From Methylobacterium brachiatum (GTDB taxonomy: Bacteria > Pseudomonadota > Alphaproteobacteria > Rhizobiales > Beijerinckiaceae): a stretch of 64,000 nt of DNA. Of the stretch, positions 20,588-36,188 are shown in pieces. The notes beneath the pieces are model-generated. The model had not been told where the DNA came from, did not search any database, and saw only the letters and a list, made by a program, of their open reading frames with translations. The stretch is taken from positions 62,001-126,000 of the forward strand of contig NZ_JAJALK010000008.1 in assembly GCF_020523825.1 (NCBI RefSeq), given 5' to 3'. Numbering within the stretch: position 1 is the stretch's first letter; each line of letters opens with the position of its first letter. Both the position numbers and the translations under genes were made by a program.

Positions 20588-21703
20588 TCAGGCCGCCTCG
20601 GCGCGGCTCTCGCGCGCGGCCTCGAGCGCCCTGACCCGCGGGATCACGTGGGCGCCGAAATACGCGACCTCCTCCTGGAAATGCAGGAAGGCCAGCAGGG
20701 CGAGGTCGGCCCCGGCATCCTTGAGCGCCAGAATCCGCTCGGCGATCTGGTCCGGCGTGCCGATCAGGTTGGTCTTGAAGCCGTCGTTGTACTGAACGAG
20801 GTCGTTGAAGCTCGATTTCGCCCAATTGCCCTCGCCCTCGGGGGAGGCCTTGCCGGCGTTCTTCACCTCGTGGCCGAACGCCTTCACGGCATCCGGGTCG
20901 GCGTTCTCGATGATCTCCTGGAGGACGGCACGGGCCTCCTCCTCGGTGTCCCGGGCGATCACGAAGGCGTTCACGCCGATGCGCGGGCGGTTGCCGGTTT
21001 CGGCGGCCTTGGCGCGGATGTCGTCGACCTGGGCGCGAATATTCTCCGGCGTGTTGCCGTTGGTGAAGTACCAATCCGAGACGCGGGCCGCCATGTCGCG
21101 CGCCGCCCGGGACGAGCCGCCCTGGAAGATCTCGGGCAGCGGATCGGCGGGCTTTGGCTTCAGGGTATAGTCCGTGTAGCGGTAGAAATCGCCCCGGAAG
21201 GTGAAGTTGTCCTGCGTCCAGATCCCCCGCAGGCTGCGGATGAACTCCTCGGAGCGGCGGTAGCGCTCGTCGTGATCGAGCCAGGGCTCGCCGATCGCCC
21301 GGAACTCGCCCGAGAACCAGCCCGACACGATGTTGACCGCGATCCGGCCGTTAGTGAGCTGGGAGATCGTGGCGATCTGCTTGGCCGCCAGCGTCGGATG
21401 CCAGGGGCCCGGCAGGAGCGCCGCGATCACCTTGAGCCGGGACGTCGCGGCCAGCAGCGCGTGGCTGAACGCCACCGATTCGTGCTGGTACTCGGCCCCG
21501 TAGCCCGCGGTGAAGCGGATCTGGGTCAGGGCGTAATCGAAGCCCGATTCCTCGGCGATCTGCGCCAGGCGGCGGTTGTAATCGGCGTCCCAGCTCGTCC
21601 GCTGCGGGATCTTGCTGATCACCAACCCCCCGGAGACGTTGGGCACCCAATAGGCGAAACGGATCGGATCAGGCGGCGTGTCTTGGACGAAACCGACGGT
21701 CAT
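20588..21703 (-). CDS. sfnG: Dimethylsulfone monooxygenase
   Basis: FMNH2-dependent, luciferase-like enzyme that converts dimethylsulfone to methanesulfinate and formaldehyde. The 371 residues match SfnG throughout: RFAYWVPNVSGGLVIS at the N-terminus, LPGPWHPTLAAKQIATIS, NIVSGWFSGEFRAIGEPWLDHDERYRRS (cited in part) and IFQGGSSRAARDMAARVSDW. It needs a flavin reductase, which is not present in the window. Formaldehyde from the reaction would suit a methylotroph. Confidence 0.92.
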   Translation of the reverse strand: MTVGFVQDTPPDPIRFAYWVPNVSGGLVISKIPQRTSWDADYNRRLAQIAEESGFDYALTQIRFTAGYGAEYQHESVAFSHALLAATSRLKVIAALLPGPWHPTLAAKQIATISQLTNGRIAVNIVSGWFSGEFRAIGEPWLDHDERYRRSEEFIRSLRGIWTQDNFTFRGDFYRYTDYTLKPKPADPLPEIFQGGSSRAARDMAARVSDWYFTNGNTPENIRAQVDDIRAKAAETGNRPRIGVNAFVIARDTEEEARAVLQEIIENADPDAVKAFGHEVKNAGKASPEGEGNWAKSSFNDLVQYNDGFKTNLIGTPDQIAERILALKDAGADLALLAFLHFQEEVAYFGAHVIPRVRALEAARESRAEAA

Positions 21704-21809
21704 GGCGCGCTACCTCGTTCGCGCGGAGGCGTTGCTCCGCAGCGTCTGCGATGGGTCGCGGCAAACTGAATACAGGATGCAGATTGCGCGACCGCTCAGG
21801 AACACGCAA

Positions 21810-21838
21810 AGTATTCTGGCTTAGAGGCCACAGGTCAA
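21810..21838 (-). promoter_or_regulatory. Sigma70-type promoter of sfnG-sfnB
   Basis: On the minus strand TTGACC (21833-21838), a 17-base spacer and AATACT (21810-21815). Transcription would begin near 21803, giving a leader of about 100 bases. In Pseudomonas sfn genes use sigma54 with SfnR; I see no -24/-12 element here. Confidence 0.5.
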
Positions 21839-21908
21839 AGGAAGGCGATGCCGTTTTCGTGGCGATCCGGATGGCATTCTTCTGCCAGAGCCTGCGCCCG
21901 ATGCGCCT

Positions 21909-22667
21909 TTATTCTTTGACTGTGCCGGCAGCGTCCGAATCGTGCAGGCGGCGATAGGCGAACACCCCGAAGACGCCGATCAGGCAGGCAGCCAGCGCGA
22001 ACCACGTGAACGCGTATTGCAGGTGGTTGTTGGGCAGATCGACCTTCAGCTGGCCGCCGCGGGGCCACGTCGTCTGGCCCGGCACCGCGTCCGCCTCGAT
22101 GAGGTAAGGCGCCGCGTCCGTGATGCCGCGCGCGGCGGCGATGCCGGCGACGTCGCGGTTGAACCACTCGCCCCGGGCGGGATCCGCCTCCGGCACGAAC
22201 ATCGCCCGCGGTTCGCTGGCCCGGAGGATCCCGGTCACCGTGGTCGGGCCCTCGATCAGGCCGTCCCTGCGATCGGCCTGGGCCTTCAGCTCGGTCGGGA
22301 CGAAGCCGCGGTTGATCAGGACCGTGCCGCCGTCCGCCCGCAGGAGCGGCGTGATCACGTAGTAGCCTTGCAGCGCCCGGCCGGGCGTCTCGCCGGCCGC
22401 CAGACCGTGGACCAGGGCTTCGCGATCGTTGGCGAAGCGGCCGGACACGCGCACGTGGCGGAACTCGTCCCGCGCCGGATCCCAGGCGTCGGGCGCCGGC
22501 GGCGCCACCGGCTCGGCCCTGGTCTGGCGGACGATCCGCGCGATCAGCTCCTCCTTCCAGGTCTTCCGCTCGATCTGCCAGATCCCGAGGCCGAGCAGGA
22601 TCGCCAGGGCGATCAGGGAGGCGATGCCGGGCGCGACGAGATCGCGCCAGGCGGCTGCGCGCGGCAT
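21909..22667 (-). CDS. SURF1 family cytochrome oxidase assembly protein
   Basis: SURF1 helps insert haem A into cytochrome c oxidase subunit I. The 252-residue protein has the expected two membrane helices at the ends (LVAPGIASLIALAILLGLGIWQ and YAFTWFALAACLIGVFGVFA) flanking a periplasmic domain with GRALQGYYVITPLL, LINRGFVP, and NNHLQYAFTWF. A GTG four codons upstream overlaps the stop of the DUF983 gene (GTGA) and is an alternative start. It is the last gene of the oxidase cluster. Confidence 0.9.
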   Translation of the reverse strand: MPRAAAWRDLVAPGIASLIALAILLGLGIWQIERKTWKEELIARIVRQTRAEPVAPPAPDAWDPARDEFRHVRVSGRFANDREALVHGLAAGETPGRALQGYYVITPLLRADGGTVLINRGFVPTELKAQADRRDGLIEGPTTVTGILRASEPRAMFVPEADPARGEWFNRDVAGIAAARGITDAAPYLIEADAVPGQTTWPRGGQLKVDLPNNHLQYAFTWFALAACLIGVFGVFAYRRLHDSDAAGTVKE

Positions 22668-22675
22668 AGCTCGGC

Positions 22676-23050
22676 TCACTGCTCGAAGCGCCCCTGCTCG
22701 GCCTTGTTGCTGTACTGGAGCGCGATCAGCATGCCCTTGAGCGGCCGGACCAGGATCAGGCTCAGGCCGATCGACAGGGTGCCGGCGACCAGCGCGTGGA
22801 CCCAGATCGGCGGCTCGTAGGTGATTTCCATCCAGAGGGCCAGGCCGACCACGAGGAGGCCGACGATGGACATGACGAAGAAGGCCGGTCCGTCGGCCGA
22901 ATCGAAGCCGGCATAGTCGAGGCCGCAGGCCTCGCAAGACGGGCGCAGGGTCAGGTAACCCTGGAACAGATGGCCCTCGCCGCAGCGCGGACACCGACCG
23001 CGCAGACCCGTGGCGACGGGCGGCGGCTGCGGGTAGGTTCTTTGGTCCAC
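22676..23050 (-). CDS. DUF983 membrane protein with zinc ribbon
   Basis: A 124-residue protein with an N-terminal four-Cys zinc-ribbon (CPRCGEGHLF, then CEACGLDY) and two membrane helices (FFVMSIVGLLVVGLALWMEI and VHALVAGTLSIGLSLIL). DUF983 genes accompany cytochrome oxidase clusters in alphaproteobacteria, which fits its place between ctaE and SURF1, but the function is unknown. A terminator lies between it and ctaE, so it may have its own promoter. Confidence 0.88.
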   Translation of the reverse strand: MDQRTYPQPPPVATGLRGRCPRCGEGHLFQGYLTLRPSCEACGLDYAGFDSADGPAFFVMSIVGLLVVGLALWMEITYEPPIWVHALVAGTLSIGLSLILVRPLKGMLIALQYSNKAEQGRFEQ

Positions 23051-23135
23051 GTCAACACTCCAGACCGGCCCGGGAAGCCGCGTTCGCGCCGCCCGGCCGC
23101 CCCCACCGATATGGGGATCGCGCTGCGTTGAACAC

Positions 23136-23163
23136 GAAAAAGGGCGGCCTGAGCCGCCCTTTC
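23136..23163 (-). terminator. Intrinsic terminator after ctaE
   Basis: On the minus strand a ten-base-pair perfect stem (23139-23148 with 23153-23162) around a four-base loop ends in TTTTT. It lies 35 bases past the ctaE stop. Confidence 0.85.
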
Positions 23164-23196
23164 ACAGGCCCGCCATGCGGTGGCGGGATGGATGCT

Positions 23197-24057
23197 TCAG
23201 TGCGCAGCGCCGTGGAAGACGCCCGAGCCCCAGACGTAGATCGCGGCGAACAGGAACAGCCACACCACATCGACGAAGTGCCAGTACCAGGCCGCGAATT
23301 CGAAGCCGAGGTGCTGGCGCGGCGTGAACTGGCCCGCATAGGCGCGGAACAGGCAAACGGCCAGGAAGATCGTGCCGATGATGACGTGGGCGCCGTGGAA
23401 GCCGGTCGCCATGAAGAAGGTCGACGAGTAGATGCTGCCGGAGAAGCCGAACTCCGCGTGGCTGTACTCGTAGGCCTGGCAGGCGGTGAACAGCACGCCG
23501 AGGATGATCGTCAGCCACAGGCCGTATTTCAGGCCCTTGCGGTCGCCGTGCAGCAGGGCGTGGTGCGCCCAGGTGACGGTAGTGCCGGAGGTCAGCAGGA
23601 TCAGCGTGTTGAGCAGCGGCAGATGCCAGGGATCGAACGCCTCGATGCCCTTCGGCGGCCAGACGCCGCCGGTGAACTCGACTCGGGAGACCTGGATCGG
23701 GTCGGCCGTGTAGAGGGCCGCCTCGAAGTAGGCCCAGAACCACGCGACGAAGAACATCACCTCGGAGGCGATGAACATCATCATGCCGTAGCGGTGGTGG
23801 AGCTGGACGACGCGCGTGTGATCGCCGGAATTGGCCTCGTGCGCCACGTCCTTCCACCACGCGAACATGGTGTAGAGCACGCCGATCGTGCCGAGGCCGA
23901 AAATGTAGGGGCCCGGGGTCAGCGTGCCGATCTGGAGGCTCTTCATCCAGAACACGGCGCCGAACGCCATCAGGAAGCCCGAGAAGGCGCCCATCAACGG
24001 CCACGGACTCGGGTTCAGAATATGGAAATCGTGATTCTTGGCGTGCGCCTCGGCCAT
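23197..24057 (-). CDS. ctaE: Cytochrome c oxidase subunit III
   Basis: Core subunit of the aa3-type terminal oxidase in the inner membrane. The 286 residues carry seven hydrophobic helices and family motifs such as [58 protein letters not shown] and the C-terminal [13 protein letters not shown]. The start ATG precedes [11 protein letters not shown]. It is downstream of ctaG on the same strand. Confidence 0.97.
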   Translation of the reverse strand: MAEAHAKNHDFHILNPSPWPLMGAFSGFLMAFGAVFWMKSLQIGTLTPGPYIFGLGTIGVLYTMFAWWKDVAHEANSGDHTRVVQLHHRYGMMMFIASEVMFFVAWFWAYFEAALYTADPIQVSRVEFTGGVWPPKGIEAFDPWHLPLLNTLILLTSGTTVTWAHHALLHGDRKGLKYGLWLTIILGVLFTACQAYEYSHAEFGFSGSIYSSTFFMATGFHGAHVIIGTIFLAVCLFRAYAGQFTPRQHLGFEFAAWYWHFVDVVWLFLFAAIYVWGSGVFHGAAH

Positions 24058-24197
24058 CGTCCCGTCGCTCCTCACCCTGACGCCCCGCGCCGTTCCCGGC
24101 ATCCGGCCTATCGCTCTTGGCCGGGCGCCGCATACAGGGCGCCCAAGCTTGTCCGCACACTTAGTCGGTGCTGACCTCTGTTGTCACGCATGCGCGA

Positions 24198-24809
24198 TCA
24201 GAAATCGCGCTTCGTGCCCGAAGCCCCTGTGGTCGCGACCGCCGCCGTCACCGGCTGGCCGTTCTTCGAGGCGAAATAGGTATAGGACAGCGTCATCTCG
24301 GAGAGATGCGCGGTGTTCGAGTCCTCCCGGACGGCCGGATCGACGTAGAACACCACCGGCACGTCCAACGTCTCCCCCGGCTGGAGGGTCTGCTCGTTGA
24401 AGCAGAAGCAGGCGATCTTCACGAAATAGCTGCCCATCAGGCCAGGCTGGACGTTGAAGGTCGCCACGCCGGTCGAGGGCTTGCTGCTGGTGTTCTGGAC
24501 CCGGAAGAAGACCGTCTTGGTCTCCCCCAGCTTCGCCTCGACGTTGTTCGCCTCGGGTATGAACTTCCACGGCAGACCGGGGGCGACGTTGGTGTCGAAA
24601 TGGACGACCATGCTGTCGTCCGCGCGGGCCGCGGAACTCGCCAGGGCCGGACCCTGGCGCGGCGTGCCGTCATAGCCGGTCGCCTTGCAGAACGCGTCGT
24701 AGAGCGGCACCGACGCGAAGGCGAGACCGATCATGCCGAGGGCCAGGCCGGCGCAGGCAATCGCCGTGCGTCGGGCACCGCGGCTGGATGGGGGGCGGGA
24801 TGCGGTCAT
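24198..24809 (-). CDS. ctaG: Cytochrome c oxidase assembly protein CtaG/Cox11
   Basis: Copper chaperone that delivers Cu to the CuB site of subunit I. The 203-residue protein has one N-terminal membrane anchor (ACAGLALGMIGLAFASVPLY), then a periplasmic beta-sandwich with the copper-binding pair in IACFCFNEQTL and YVDPAV. The gene lies eight bases from the small CoxF-like gene, in the usual order. Confidence 0.96.
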   Translation of the reverse strand: MTASRPPSSRGARRTAIACAGLALGMIGLAFASVPLYDAFCKATGYDGTPRQGPALASSAARADDSMVVHFDTNVAPGLPWKFIPEANNVEAKLGETKTVFFRVQNTSSKPSTGVATFNVQPGLMGSYFVKIACFCFNEQTLQPGETLDVPVVFYVDPAVREDSNTAHLSEMTLSYTYFASKNGQPVTAAVATTGASGTKRDF

Positions 24810-24817
24810 CGTGCGCC

Positions 24818-24982
24818 TCAGAGCGGTCGGCTGAGGATCTGCGGGCCGAGCTTGACGATCGTCAGCACGAAGAACAACAGGACCCAGGCGCCCAGCGCCA
24901 GAGCGATCGCCACCGAACGCTTGCGGCGCCGCGCCTCTTCCGCGGGGGTGAGCTGACGCTGCGGGACCTCGGGATCCGGCAT
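24818..24982 (-). CDS. Small single-helix protein of the oxidase cluster (CoxF-like)
   Basis: A 54-residue protein: a charged N-terminus (QLTPAEEARRRKRS) then one membrane helix (VAIALALGAWVLLFFVLTIV). Proteins of this size and form sit between ctaB and ctaG in many alphaproteobacteria and are called CoxF; their role is unclear. Start ATG is five bases from the ctaB stop. Position and form support the call more than sequence. Confidence 0.75.
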   Translation of the reverse strand: MPDPEVPQRQLTPAEEARRRKRSVAIALALGAWVLLFFVLTIVKLGPQILSRPL

Positions 24983-24987
24983 CGCGG

Positions 24988-25935
24988 TCAGACCAGCGGC
25001 CGGAACAGGCCGAAGCTCTGCTCGGCCAGCAGCGCCGAGAACAGCGCGAACAGGTAGAGGATCGAGAAGCCGAACATGCCCATGGCGGCCCGCTTCTCGG
25101 CCTCGCCCTCGCGGTTCTTCAGGACGCGGATGCTGAAGGCCAGCATGCCGAGGCCGCCGAGGACGCCGATCACCGCGTAGAGCAGGCCACCGAAGCCCAG
25201 GGCCACCGGCACGAGGCCGAGCGGGGCGAGGAACACAGTGTACCAGACGATCTGGCGGCGGGTGGAGGCCGGGCCGGCGACGTTGGGCATCATCGGGATG
25301 CCGGCACGGGCATATTCCTCGGCCTTGATCAGCGCGAGCGCCCAGAAGTGGGGCGGCGTCCAGATGAAGATGATCGCGAACAGGACCAGGGATTCGATCC
25401 CGACCGAGCCCGAGACCACGGCCTGACCGATCACCGGCGGGAGCGCGCCGGCAGCACCGCCGATCACGATGTTCTGCGCGGTCGCCCGCTTCAGCCACAT
25501 CGAGTAGATCACGGCATAGAAGACGATCGTGAAGGCGAGCAGACCCGCAGCGAGCCAGTTCGCGGCGAGGCCCAGCACCAGCACGGAAGCCACCGACAGG
25601 AACAGGCCGAAGCCGAGCGCCTCCTCGGAGGAGATCCGGCCGGCCGGGATCGGGCGCTGCGCGGTCCGGGTCATCACGGCGTCGATATCGGCGTCCCACC
25701 ACATGTTGAGGCAGCCGGAGGCCCCGGCGCCGACCGCGATGGCCAGCAGCGAGATCACGCCGATCGCCGGCTGCACATGGCCTTGCGAGACGACCATGCC
25801 GACCAGGGCGGTGAAGATGACGAGGACCATCACCCGCGGCTTGAGCAGGGCGAAATAGTCCGGCACGTCGCCGCCGACGGCCGTGAAGGCCGGGGCCGGT
25901 GCGTCCGGTCCGATCGTGTTGGTCAGGCTCGTCAT
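24988..25935 (-). CDS. ctaB: Haem O synthase (protohaem IX farnesyltransferase)
   Basis: Adds a farnesyl group to haem b to make haem O, the precursor of haem A. The 315-residue polytopic protein has the UbiA-family Asp-rich motif [20 protein letters not shown], the second loop ([19 protein letters not shown]) and [11 protein letters not shown]. About nine membrane helices. It lies between ctaD and the CoxF-like gene; no haem A synthase (ctaA) is in the window. Confidence 0.97.
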   Translation of the reverse strand: MTSLTNTIGPDAPAPAFTAVGGDVPDYFALLKPRVMVLVIFTALVGMVVSQGHVQPAIGVISLLAIAVGAGASGCLNMWWDADIDAVMTRTAQRPIPAGRISSEEALGFGLFLSVASVLVLGLAANWLAAGLLAFTIVFYAVIYSMWLKRATAQNIVIGGAAGALPPVIGQAVVSGSVGIESLVLFAIIFIWTPPHFWALALIKAEEYARAGIPMMPNVAGPASTRRQIVWYTVFLAPLGLVPVALGFGGLLYAVIGVLGGLGMLAFSIRVLKNREGEAEKRAAMGMFGFSILYLFALFSALLAEQSFGLFRPLV

Positions 25936-26137
25936 CGCGTCTGCCGCTGCTGTATCGGCGCCCGGCCACGCGCGTCACGGCCGGGTCGCGTTTCGAAATC
26001 GACTAGTTCCAAGGGTCGGCGCGCGTGGAACACGCGGCCCGTGCGGATCGCCCGTCTCGGTCGCCCTTGCCGGGAGGTCGCCGTCGCGGCCTCCGGGGAA
26101 GGGCGAGGGCCGCGGATGCGGCCCTCGCGAGGATGGA

Positions 26138-27805
<1,668 letters not shown>

Positions 27806-27816
27806 TCAACCGGAGC

Positions 27817-28656
27817 TTAGCGAGCCTCGGCGAAGCTCGTGCCGTTGTCGATGCGGGCGTACTTGGTCTTCGCCTCCTTCAGCCAGTCGGCATAGGCCTG
27901 CTCGCTGACCACACGCACGACGATCGGCATGTAGGCATGACGCTGGCCGCAGAGCTCGGAGCACTGCCCGTGGAACGTGCCTTCCTTGTCGGCCCGGAAC
28001 CACATCTGGTTCAGGCGGCCCGGAACGGCGTCGATCTTGAAGCCGAAGGCCGGCATCGCCCAGGAATGCAGCACGTCCGCGGCGGTGACCTGGATCTTCA
28101 CGATCTTGCCCAGCGGCACGACCATCTCGTTGTCGGTCTGGAGCAGGCGGGGCTGCTTGTCCTCGTCGATGTTGGCATCGAACGTGAAGCCGCCGCCGGC
28201 CTCGGTCTGCGGGTACTCGTAGGACCAGTACCAGGCGTGACCGATCACCTTCACGATCATGTCGGCCTTCGGATCGGCCAGCTGCGTGCGCAGCAGCCGG
28301 AAGGACGGGATCGCCACGGCGACCAGGATCAGCACCGGCACGATCGTCCAGGCGATCTCGATCGCGGTGTTGTGGGTGGTGCGCGACGGGGTCGGGTTGG
28401 TCTTCTCGTTGAAGCGGAAGACGCACCACAGGATCAGGGCCAGCACGAAGACCGAGATGGCCAGCGAGAGCCAGTGCAGGCCGATCTCGAAGCTGAGGAT
28501 GTCGCGCGCGTTCTCGGTGACCGGGATCTGCCGGCTCATCTCCCACGGCACCGGCTGTCCGAAGCCGGCCGCGAGCGCACCGGATGTCGAGGTGAGCAAA
28601 GCGCCGAGGGCGGCGAGGCTCCAGGGTGATCGGGTGATCGTCCGCACCGTCCGCAT
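27817..28656 (-). CDS. ctaC: Cytochrome c oxidase subunit II
   Basis: Accepts electrons from cytochrome c at the CuA centre. The 279-residue product has a signal peptide (about 1-30), two membrane helices, and a periplasmic cupredoxin domain with HAWYWSYEYP and the CuA ligands in CSELCGQRHAYMPI. The start ATG at 28656 gives a normal signal peptide; longer in-frame readings do not. It is the first gene of the oxidase cluster, so a promoter is expected within the 300 bases upstream, but I could not pick one out with confidence. Confidence 0.97.
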   Translation of the reverse strand: MRTVRTITRSPWSLAALGALLTSTSGALAAGFGQPVPWEMSRQIPVTENARDILSFEIGLHWLSLAISVFVLALILWCVFRFNEKTNPTPSRTTHNTAIEIAWTIVPVLILVAVAIPSFRLLRTQLADPKADMIVKVIGHAWYWSYEYPQTEAGGGFTFDANIDEDKQPRLLQTDNEMVVPLGKIVKIQVTAADVLHSWAMPAFGFKIDAVPGRLNQMWFRADKEGTFHGQCSELCGQRHAYMPIVVRVVSEQAYADWLKEAKTKYARIDNGTSFAEAR

Positions 28657-28955
28657 CTGCCTCTCGTTGCTCCCCGTACGATTTGGTTTACCGGCGGCCT
28701 TTCCCGTCTTGATTGAGCGCGGGATGGTGCCGACGTGACGGACTGCCGGTTGTGTTACCCGGCGTGTATCCGATCGCGGCTTCAGATCACAAGGGCGGTC
28801 GGGGTGCAACCGCACAAGCGTCGCAGCGCGCCGATTCCAGCGCTTTCCCGAGCCGCCGGAGCGATGTTGGCCGGGCATTTCGCTGCCTTCGATTCTGTTC
28901 GGACGCCTCGGAAACGCGGTGTCAGCAATGCTATGGGACCGCGTCGGAGCATTGG

Positions 28956-29798
28956 ATGTTGATGAAACCTGAGGCGCGCACGCTGGGGCTTCCGCCTTGC
29001 ACGGTCCGGGCACCGATGCAGGTCGTCGCCTACACGGCCGGTAATCCCGAGCCGGGGATGCGGTCTTTGGCCGTAGAGGCGCCGGTCAACCTCATCTACG
29101 GCAGCGTGCCGCATGCCGTGATGATGGCGACGCCGGCCGACCTGGAGGATTTCGCCTACGGCTTCAGCCTGACGGAGGGGATCGTCGAATCCGGAGATGA
29201 GATCCGCGAAACGCGGGTCGAAGCCGCGCCGGATGGGCTGCGCCTGCATGTCGAGCTCGCCCCCGGCCGCTTGCGGGAGCATCTGGCGCGCAAGCGCGCG
29301 ATCAGCGGCCGGACCGGCTGCGGTGTCTGCGGGATCGAGGATCTGGCCGAGCTGCCCAGGGCCGAGATGCGGGATGCGCCGGATGTTCGCGTCACGCTCC
29401 CGGCAATCGCCCGGGCGCTCGCCGGGCTCGATGCCGCGCAAGTCCTGGGTGCCGAGACCCGGGCGGTTCACGCCGCGGCCTGGGCCCGGCTCGACGGCAC
29501 GCTGGTCGCGGTGCGGGAGGATGTCGGCCGGCACAATGCCCTGGACAAGCTGATCGGCGCGCTGATGCGGGAAGGCACCGACACCGCCGACGGCTTCCTG
29601 GTGATCACCAGCCGGTGCTCGTTCGAGATGGTCGAGAAGGCCGCGCGGCTCGGCGCCGCCGTGATCGTCGCAATCTCGGCCCCGACCTCTCTCGCCCTGG
29701 AGCGCGCGACGATGCACGGGATCACCCTCTGCGCGATCGCCCGCTCCGACACGCTGACCGTCTTCACCGGGGCCGAACGGCTGGTCCCGGGCGCGTAG
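28956..29798 (+). CDS. fdhD: Formate dehydrogenase sulfurtransferase FdhD
   Basis: Carries sulfur from IscS to the molybdenum cofactor of formate dehydrogenase. The 280-residue protein has the redox Cys pair in GCGVCG (Cys122, Cys125), YGFSLTEGIV, VREDVGRHNALDKLIG and VITSRCSFEMVEKAA. The ATG (MLMKPEAR) is preceded by a weak ribosome site; a second ATG two codons on is possible. No formate dehydrogenase gene is in the window. The end lies two bases from the convergent gene's stop. Confidence 0.95.
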   Translation: MLMKPEARTLGLPPCTVRAPMQVVAYTAGNPEPGMRSLAVEAPVNLIYGSVPHAVMMATPADLEDFAYGFSLTEGIVESGDEIRETRVEAAPDGLRLHVELAPGRLREHLARKRAISGRTGCGVCGIEDLAELPRAEMRDAPDVRVTLPAIARALAGLDAAQVLGAETRAVHAAAWARLDGTLVAVREDVGRHNALDKLIGALMREGTDTADGFLVITSRCSFEMVEKAARLGAAVIVAISAPTSLALERATMHGITLCAIARSDTLTVFTGAERLVPGA

Positions 29799-29800
29799 CG

Positions 29801-30685
29801 CTACTGAGCCGCGGAGGTCTCTTTCTCGGACGGGCCGGGGACGATGGTGGCGCCGCCGATGATTCGCACCGGCTTCTTGTCCGGCGGCGGATCCTTCCAA
29901 TCCTGCGCCGCAGGCTTGGGCGCCTCGGCCACGGCGCCCGAGGCCGGCTTGGCCGGCGCGGCATTCGCGGGGGCCGGATTCGCCTCCGGTGCCTTCTCGA
30001 TCGCGGCGGATTTGGTGTCCGGCTTCGCCGCGTCCACCGGATCGGCCTTGGCCGCCTCGGCGGGTGCGATCTTGGGTGCCGGCGCCTCGGGCGTCGTGCG
30101 CAGCGCGGGCTTCGCCTCCGGCTGGCGACCGGGCTGGGCCGCCCGGGCGACCTTGCGCGGCGCATCCGGGCGCGCACGGCCGTCGGGATTGAGCCCATCG
30201 GGATTGGCATCCGGGCGCAGGGCCTCGGGATTGGCACGGCGCAGCGGCCGGGCGGCCGGGGGCGGGACGTCGTCGGGCGTCGCCGGCCGCAGGATACGGC
30301 GCGGCGCAGCGTCCTCCTCGGTCCAGCCGAAGCCGGGGGCGGGCCGCTCGAGCCGGGCATAGCTCTCCGGTGCGCCGAGCCGCTGCCGCCCGACAATCGC
30401 GCCCGCGGCGGGATCGACGAACAGCCGCATCGGAACGCCCGTGGGGCTGACGGCGTCGACGACGTAGACGCGCCCATCGAAGCGCGGGCGGCTCACACCG
30501 CTGAACCCGCGATCGGCCAAGCGCCACGCGATCACACGCGGCGGGAGGATCTCGTCTTCGAAAGCGAATTGCGCGCTGGCGCCGTGGCAGAGAGCCAGGA
30601 GCGCGCTGCCGGACACCAAGGCCGCACAGAGGGCACGCGTCGTTGCGCGCCGGGCGCGGCTGGCCAGTCTGTTCTCGCTCATCAC
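29801..30685 (-). CDS. Exported Ala/Pro-rich hypothetical protein
   Basis: A 294-residue protein with a signal peptide (ALCAALVSGSALLALCHGASA, cleavage near residue 38), a short globular part (residues 39-110, EILPPRVIAWRLADRGFSG and RVYVVDAVSPTGVPMRLFVD, resembling a PepSY-like strand pattern), and then about 180 residues of low-complexity Ala/Pro/Glu/Lys repeats. Proteins of this form are common in Methylobacterium and close relatives and have no assigned role. The disordered tail may span the periplasm. Confidence 0.7.
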   Translation of the reverse strand: MMSENRLASRARRATTRALCAALVSGSALLALCHGASAQFAFEDEILPPRVIAWRLADRGFSGVSRPRFDGRVYVVDAVSPTGVPMRLFVDPAAGAIVGRQRLGAPESYARLERPAPGFGWTEEDAAPRRILRPATPDDVPPPAARPLRRANPEALRPDANPDGLNPDGRARPDAPRKVARAAQPGRQPEAKPALRTTPEAPAPKIAPAEAAKADPVDAAKPDTKSAAIEKAPEANPAPANAAPAKPASGAVAEAPKPAAQDWKDPPPDKKPVRIIGGATIVPGPSEKETSAAQ

Positions 30686-31222
30686 TCTGGTGCGTTCCCG
30701 TCTTGGAGACCCGGCAGAGTAACCGGTTCCGGCATGGTCCGGGCCGGTTTGCCCAGACCTCGACCATGCCGGCGAGGTCGTTGCCCCGCATGCCGCTTGT
30801 GCTCGGCATGGGTCGTAGACCGCGTGATTCGGGCGAGATTGCGGAAGACACTGGTGAACAGGCGTTTAAGCCAAGTCGCCGATGCCGCGCCTACGCGCTT
30901 GCGCAGTCCCTTGCTGAAACGGTTTCAATCTGCCAATTTTGCGACTTAGGACAGTACGACTGTCCCATTGGCCGCGCATGCGAGCCGTCTCCGTCTCGCG
31001 CGCCAGCGAGAAATCCGGCAGATGGTGTCGAGCGCGTCAGCGCGCCGCTCCTGGAGCGGTCCGGGTTCTCGATGAACGGAGGTCGACGGACACGTCCCTG
31101 TGGGGACCGACCGGATCGCCTGCGGCATCGGGTCGGGGCGCCGGCCGGTTGTGGCTCGCGGGCATGGAACATGCTCGCGGACGCGCCGACGGTGGGGGAT
31201 CGAGGGAAGGACGAGACGAAGC
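30686..31222. promoter_or_regulatory. Divergent control region between the exported protein gene and gltB
   Basis: No gene is seen in these 537 bases. Three inverted repeats stand out: CATGCCG/CGGCATG (30789-30795 and 30804-30810), the 13-base palindrome TGAAACGGTTTCA (30913-30925), which looks like a LacI-family operator, and GGACAGT-ACG-ACTGTCC (30947-30963), with seven-base arms. The last two are only 21 bases apart. Both lie about 230-280 bases upstream of the minus-strand gene and 260-310 bases upstream of gltB, so either gene could be the target. Confidence 0.45.
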
Positions 31223-35938
<4,716 letters not shown>

Positions 35939-35951
35939 AGGCGAGAGCACG

Positions 35952-36188
35952 ATGGGCGAACCGGTGGCACGCATCCGCCTGGTCCGGACCCCGGACGGGC
36001 AGCGGCTCGACATTCCGCCCGGCTTCATGCTGGGCGGCGACGACGTGCTGCTGCGCCGGGACGGGGCGAGGCTGGTGGTCGAGCCGGTCGGACGTCCCTC
36101 GCTGCTGCGCGTCCTCGACAGCTTGGACGACCTCGACGAGGCTTGGCCGGAGATCGCGGACGCGCCGCCCGACGACGTTCACCTGTGA
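35952..36188 (+). CDS. vapB: VapB-like antitoxin
   Basis: A 78-residue protein with an N-terminal AbrB/VapB-like strand pattern (GQRLDIPPGFMLGGDDVLLRRDG) and a C-terminal acidic tail (DSLDDLDEAWPEI) suited to wrap the toxin. It begins 13 bases after the gltB stop and ends one codon before vapC. Antitoxins of this family bind their own promoter with VapC. It could also be read as a generic AbrB-family protein, but the adjacent PIN-domain gene settles the role. Confidence 0.8.
   Translation: MGEPVARIRLVRTPDGQRLDIPPGFMLGGDDVLLRRDGARLVVEPVGRPSLLRVLDSLDDLDEAWPEIADAPPDDVHL

Noticed and set aside
18289-20634. A 781-codon plus-strand open frame spanning the CDF gene and the antisense of sfnB
   Set aside because: It is out of frame with the CDF protein and antisense to SfnB, with no coherent fold.
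21704-21908. Sigma54 promoter upstream of sfnG
   Set aside because: No TGGCAC-N5-TTGC element on the minus strand; a sigma70-like promoter is present instead.
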